A DNA stretch of 41,689 nt, from the NCBI GenBank assembly GCA_016931995.1, contig JAFGDS010000105.1, positions 1 to 41,689 on the forward strand, read 5' to 3'. The stretch is from Pirellulales bacterium (GTDB lineage: Bacteria; Planctomycetota; Planctomycetia; Pirellulales; Thermoguttaceae). Below are positions 40,041-41,689 of the stretch, one piece after another. The notes beneath the pieces were generated by a model. The model was not told the origin of the DNA and searched no databases. It saw nothing but the letters and a program-made list of their open reading frames with translations. Position 1 is the first letter of the stretch, and every line of letters starts with the position of its first letter. The position numbers and the translations under genes were made by a program.

Positions 40041-41588
40041 ATGACCGATCCATCACGGCCGGATAATCCTGCTTCCCGTTCTGGCGCCGCCACGACCGCG
40101 CGGTGGACCTGGCTGGGGTGGTTCACGTTCGCCGTCGTGACGGTGGCCGTGTTCTTCCTTGGCCTGTTGTTCGCCTCGGTGCTCGAGCGGCGCGACGAGG
40201 CGCGGATTCGCCCGCCGATCGTGCCCATCGACGCGCTGGAGACCGACAGCAGCCGCTGGGCGGCCAACTGGCCGCGGCAGTATGCCTCGTACAAGCGGAT
40301 GGCCGACGACACGACCCGCACCAAGTACGGTGGCGCGGCGCCCCGCGATTATCTCGAGGAGACGCCCGCCAACGTGGTGCTCTTCGCCGGCTACGGCTTC
40401 GCGAAGGACTACCGTCAGGCCCGAGGGCACACCTGGGCGATCGACGACGTGACGCAGACCGCGCGGATCGCGCCGACCACGCCGGCCACGTGCTGGACCT
40501 GCAAGGGCCCCGACGTGCCGCGGATGATGGTCGAGCTGGCCCAGGCCAAAGCGGGCGCGAGGGACGAAGGAGGGAAGGTGTCTGGGGAGAATTCAAAACT
40601 CGACGACGCGGCGTTCGAGCGGCTCATTTTGGCCGGGGCGGGCGATTTCTACGGCCACGGTTTCGCCGACTTCAAGGACGAGATCACCCATCCGATCGGA
40701 TGTCTCGATTGCCACGAGCCCCAGACCATGCGGCTGCGGATCACGCGCCCGGCCCTGATCGAGGCGTTCGAGCGTCAGGGCCGCGATATCCACGACGTCT
40801 CGCACCAGGAGATGCGCACGCTCGTGTGCGCCCAGTGCCACGTCGAGTACTACTTCAAGAAGGAAGGCGACTACCTCGCGTTCCCCTGGGACAAGGGCAC
40901 GTCGGTCGAGGCGATCGGGGAATACTACGACGAGGCCCAATTCAGCGACTGGACGCACGCCATCAGCAAGGCCCCGATGGTCAAGATGCAACATCCGGAC
41001 TACGAGATGTATCGCACGGGCATCCACGCCTACCGCGACGTGGCCTGCGCCGATTGTCACATGCCCTATCGCACCGAAGGCGGCGTGAAGTACACGGACC
41101 ACCACCTGCAAAGCCCGCTGTTGAACGTGGCCAACTCCTGCGCGGTGTGCCATCGCTGGAGCGAGGCGGAGATCGTCGCCCGCGCGACGGGCATTCAGGA
41201 CAAGGTCCGCGAGGGCCGCGACCGGGCGGAGCGGACGATCGCCCGGGCGCATTTCGACGTGGCCGCGTGCATCGAGACCGGCGCGACCGACGAACAGCTT
41301 GGTGACGTGCGACGCCTGGTCCGCGAGGCGCAGCTCCGCTGGGACTACGTGGCGGCCAACAACGGGATGGGCTTCCACTCGCCGGCCGAGAGTCTGCGGA
41401 TTCTCGCCGCCGCCGTGGAGCTGGCCGAGGAGTGCCGGCTGACCTGCGCTCGGCTCCTGGCGCGGAAGGGCCACGCCGAGCCGGTCGCGTATCCGGACTG
41501 CTCGACCAAGGAGAAGGCGCAGGCCGTGCTCAAACAGTATCTCGACGGCAAGCCACCGAAGCTGCTGGGGTCAGCGGCGACGCAATAA
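40041..41588 (+). CDS. nrfA: ammonia-forming cytochrome c nitrite reductase
   Basis: The 515-residue protein reduces nitrite to ammonium with six electrons, outside the cytoplasmic membrane. It carries the diagnostic active-site haem motif CWTCK (151-155, Lys as axial ligand) and four CxxCH: CLDCH (221-225), CAQCH (263-267), CADCH and CAVCH. The catalytic Tyr follows in CAQCHVEYYFKKEGDY, the catalytic Arg in TMRLRITRPAL, and the distal His in DWTHAISKAPMVKMQHPDYE. In place of a cleaved signal it has an N-terminal membrane segment (about 23-46), so it may stay anchored. A short polar insert (AGARDEGGKVSGENSK, 171-186) follows the active-site haem. GAGGAAG lies about 8 bases upstream. Confidence 0.96.
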   Translation: MTDPSRPDNPASRSGAATTARWTWLGWFTFAVVTVAVFFLGLLFASVLERRDEARIRPPIVPIDALETDSSRWAANWPRQYASYKRMADDTTRTKYGGAAPRDYLEETPANVVLFAGYGFAKDYRQARGHTWAIDDVTQTARIAPTTPATCWTCKGPDVPRMMVELAQAKAGARDEGGKVSGENSKLDDAAFERLILAGAGDFYGHGFADFKDEITHPIGCLDCHEPQTMRLRITRPALIEAFERQGRDIHDVSHQEMRTLVCAQCHVEYYFKKEGDYLAFPWDKGTSVEAIGEYYDEAQFSDWTHAISKAPMVKMQHPDYEMYRTGIHAYRDVACADCHMPYRTEGGVKYTDHHLQSPLLNVANSCAVCHRWSEAEIVARATGIQDKVREGRDRAERTIARAHFDVAACIETGATDEQLGDVRRLVREAQLRWDYVAANNGMGFHSPAESLRILAAAVELAEECRLTCARLLARKGHAEPVAYPDCSTKEKAQAVLKQYLDGKPPKLLGSAATQ

Positions 41589-41621
41589 CGCCGCGGTCAA
41601 CATCTTAGTACGTCATAAACC

Positions 41622-41638
41622 CACGGCCTACGGCCGTG
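41622..41638. repeat. CACGGCC-TAC-GGCCGTG palindrome after nrfA
   Basis: A 7-base-arm palindrome 34 bases after the nrfA stop. It is not followed by a T-run; it looks like another dispersed palindrome rather than a standard terminator. Confidence 0.5.
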
Positions 41639-41689
41639 CGACCCTGGGGGCTAAGCCGTTCCGGCGAGCCCTGAAATAGCATACGCTCT

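Overview
The window looks like a GC-rich planctomycete chromosome, probably from the Pirellulales side. Three things point there: a TIGR03009-type secreted protein, a protein with the planctomycete J-like N-terminus (PYHQWLGIP...HYRLLG) joined to WD40 repeats, and a Ser/Thr kinase fused to a tubulin-like GTPase. The intergenic DNA is also packed with short palindromic repeats. I see no rRNA, tRNA, CRISPR array, phage, complete insertion sequence or replication origin. Most genes are housekeeping or metabolic, read in small units on both strands.

Layout. 0.1-6 kb: folD-mqnD (one-carbon folate metabolism and futalosine-pathway menaquinone synthesis), a small membrane protein, a ComEA-like helix-hairpin-helix protein, a GmhA-like sugar-phosphate isomerase and an FMN glutamate-synthase-like enzyme. 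5.9-7.3 kb: a promoter, fluoride riboswitch and intrinsic terminator ahead of a cation/proton antiporter. 7.4-14 kb: a signalling locus with a kinase-tubulin fusion and an FHA/degenerate-EAL protein on the minus strand, divergent from a receiver/degenerate-GGDEF/CBS protein. 14.3-15.7 kb: an aromatic-rich leader peptide and attenuator ahead of a DAHP synthase. 16-25.6 kb: an HTH-like protein behind a long leader, galK, a Tat-exported GH5 glycosidase, a HemW-like radical SAM protein, a secreted endonuclease/exonuclease/phosphatase-fold protein, a zinc-ribbon membrane protein, a deoxyribosyltransferase-like protein and lysA. 26-34.6 kb: two tandem paralogous secreted proteins, a gene remnant, a TIGR03009 protein, a GT4 glycosyltransferase and a secreted protein whose start lies in a repeat. 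34.6-41.6 kb: tyrS, ispD, aroH, a J-like/WD40 membrane protein, and nrfH-nrfA for ammonifying nitrite respiration. Menaquinol made through MqnD is the expected electron donor for NrfHA. The aroF and aroH genes both serve aromatic amino-acid synthesis.

Most intergenic space is filled with at least a dozen families of short palindromes, usually as inverted pairs (REPIN-like). The commonest has the core CACTGGC-TTT-GCCAGTG and occurs in about 14 pairs or clusters. Some repeats have changed genes: one sits in frame inside mqnD, one supplies a stop codon, and one supplies the start and first residues of a signal peptide. No REP-associated transposase is present here.

The most notable items are the aroF attenuator, the fluoride-riboswitch antiporter, the kinase-tubulin signalling locus and the repeat-altered genes. 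All calls come from reading the sequence; no database search was run.
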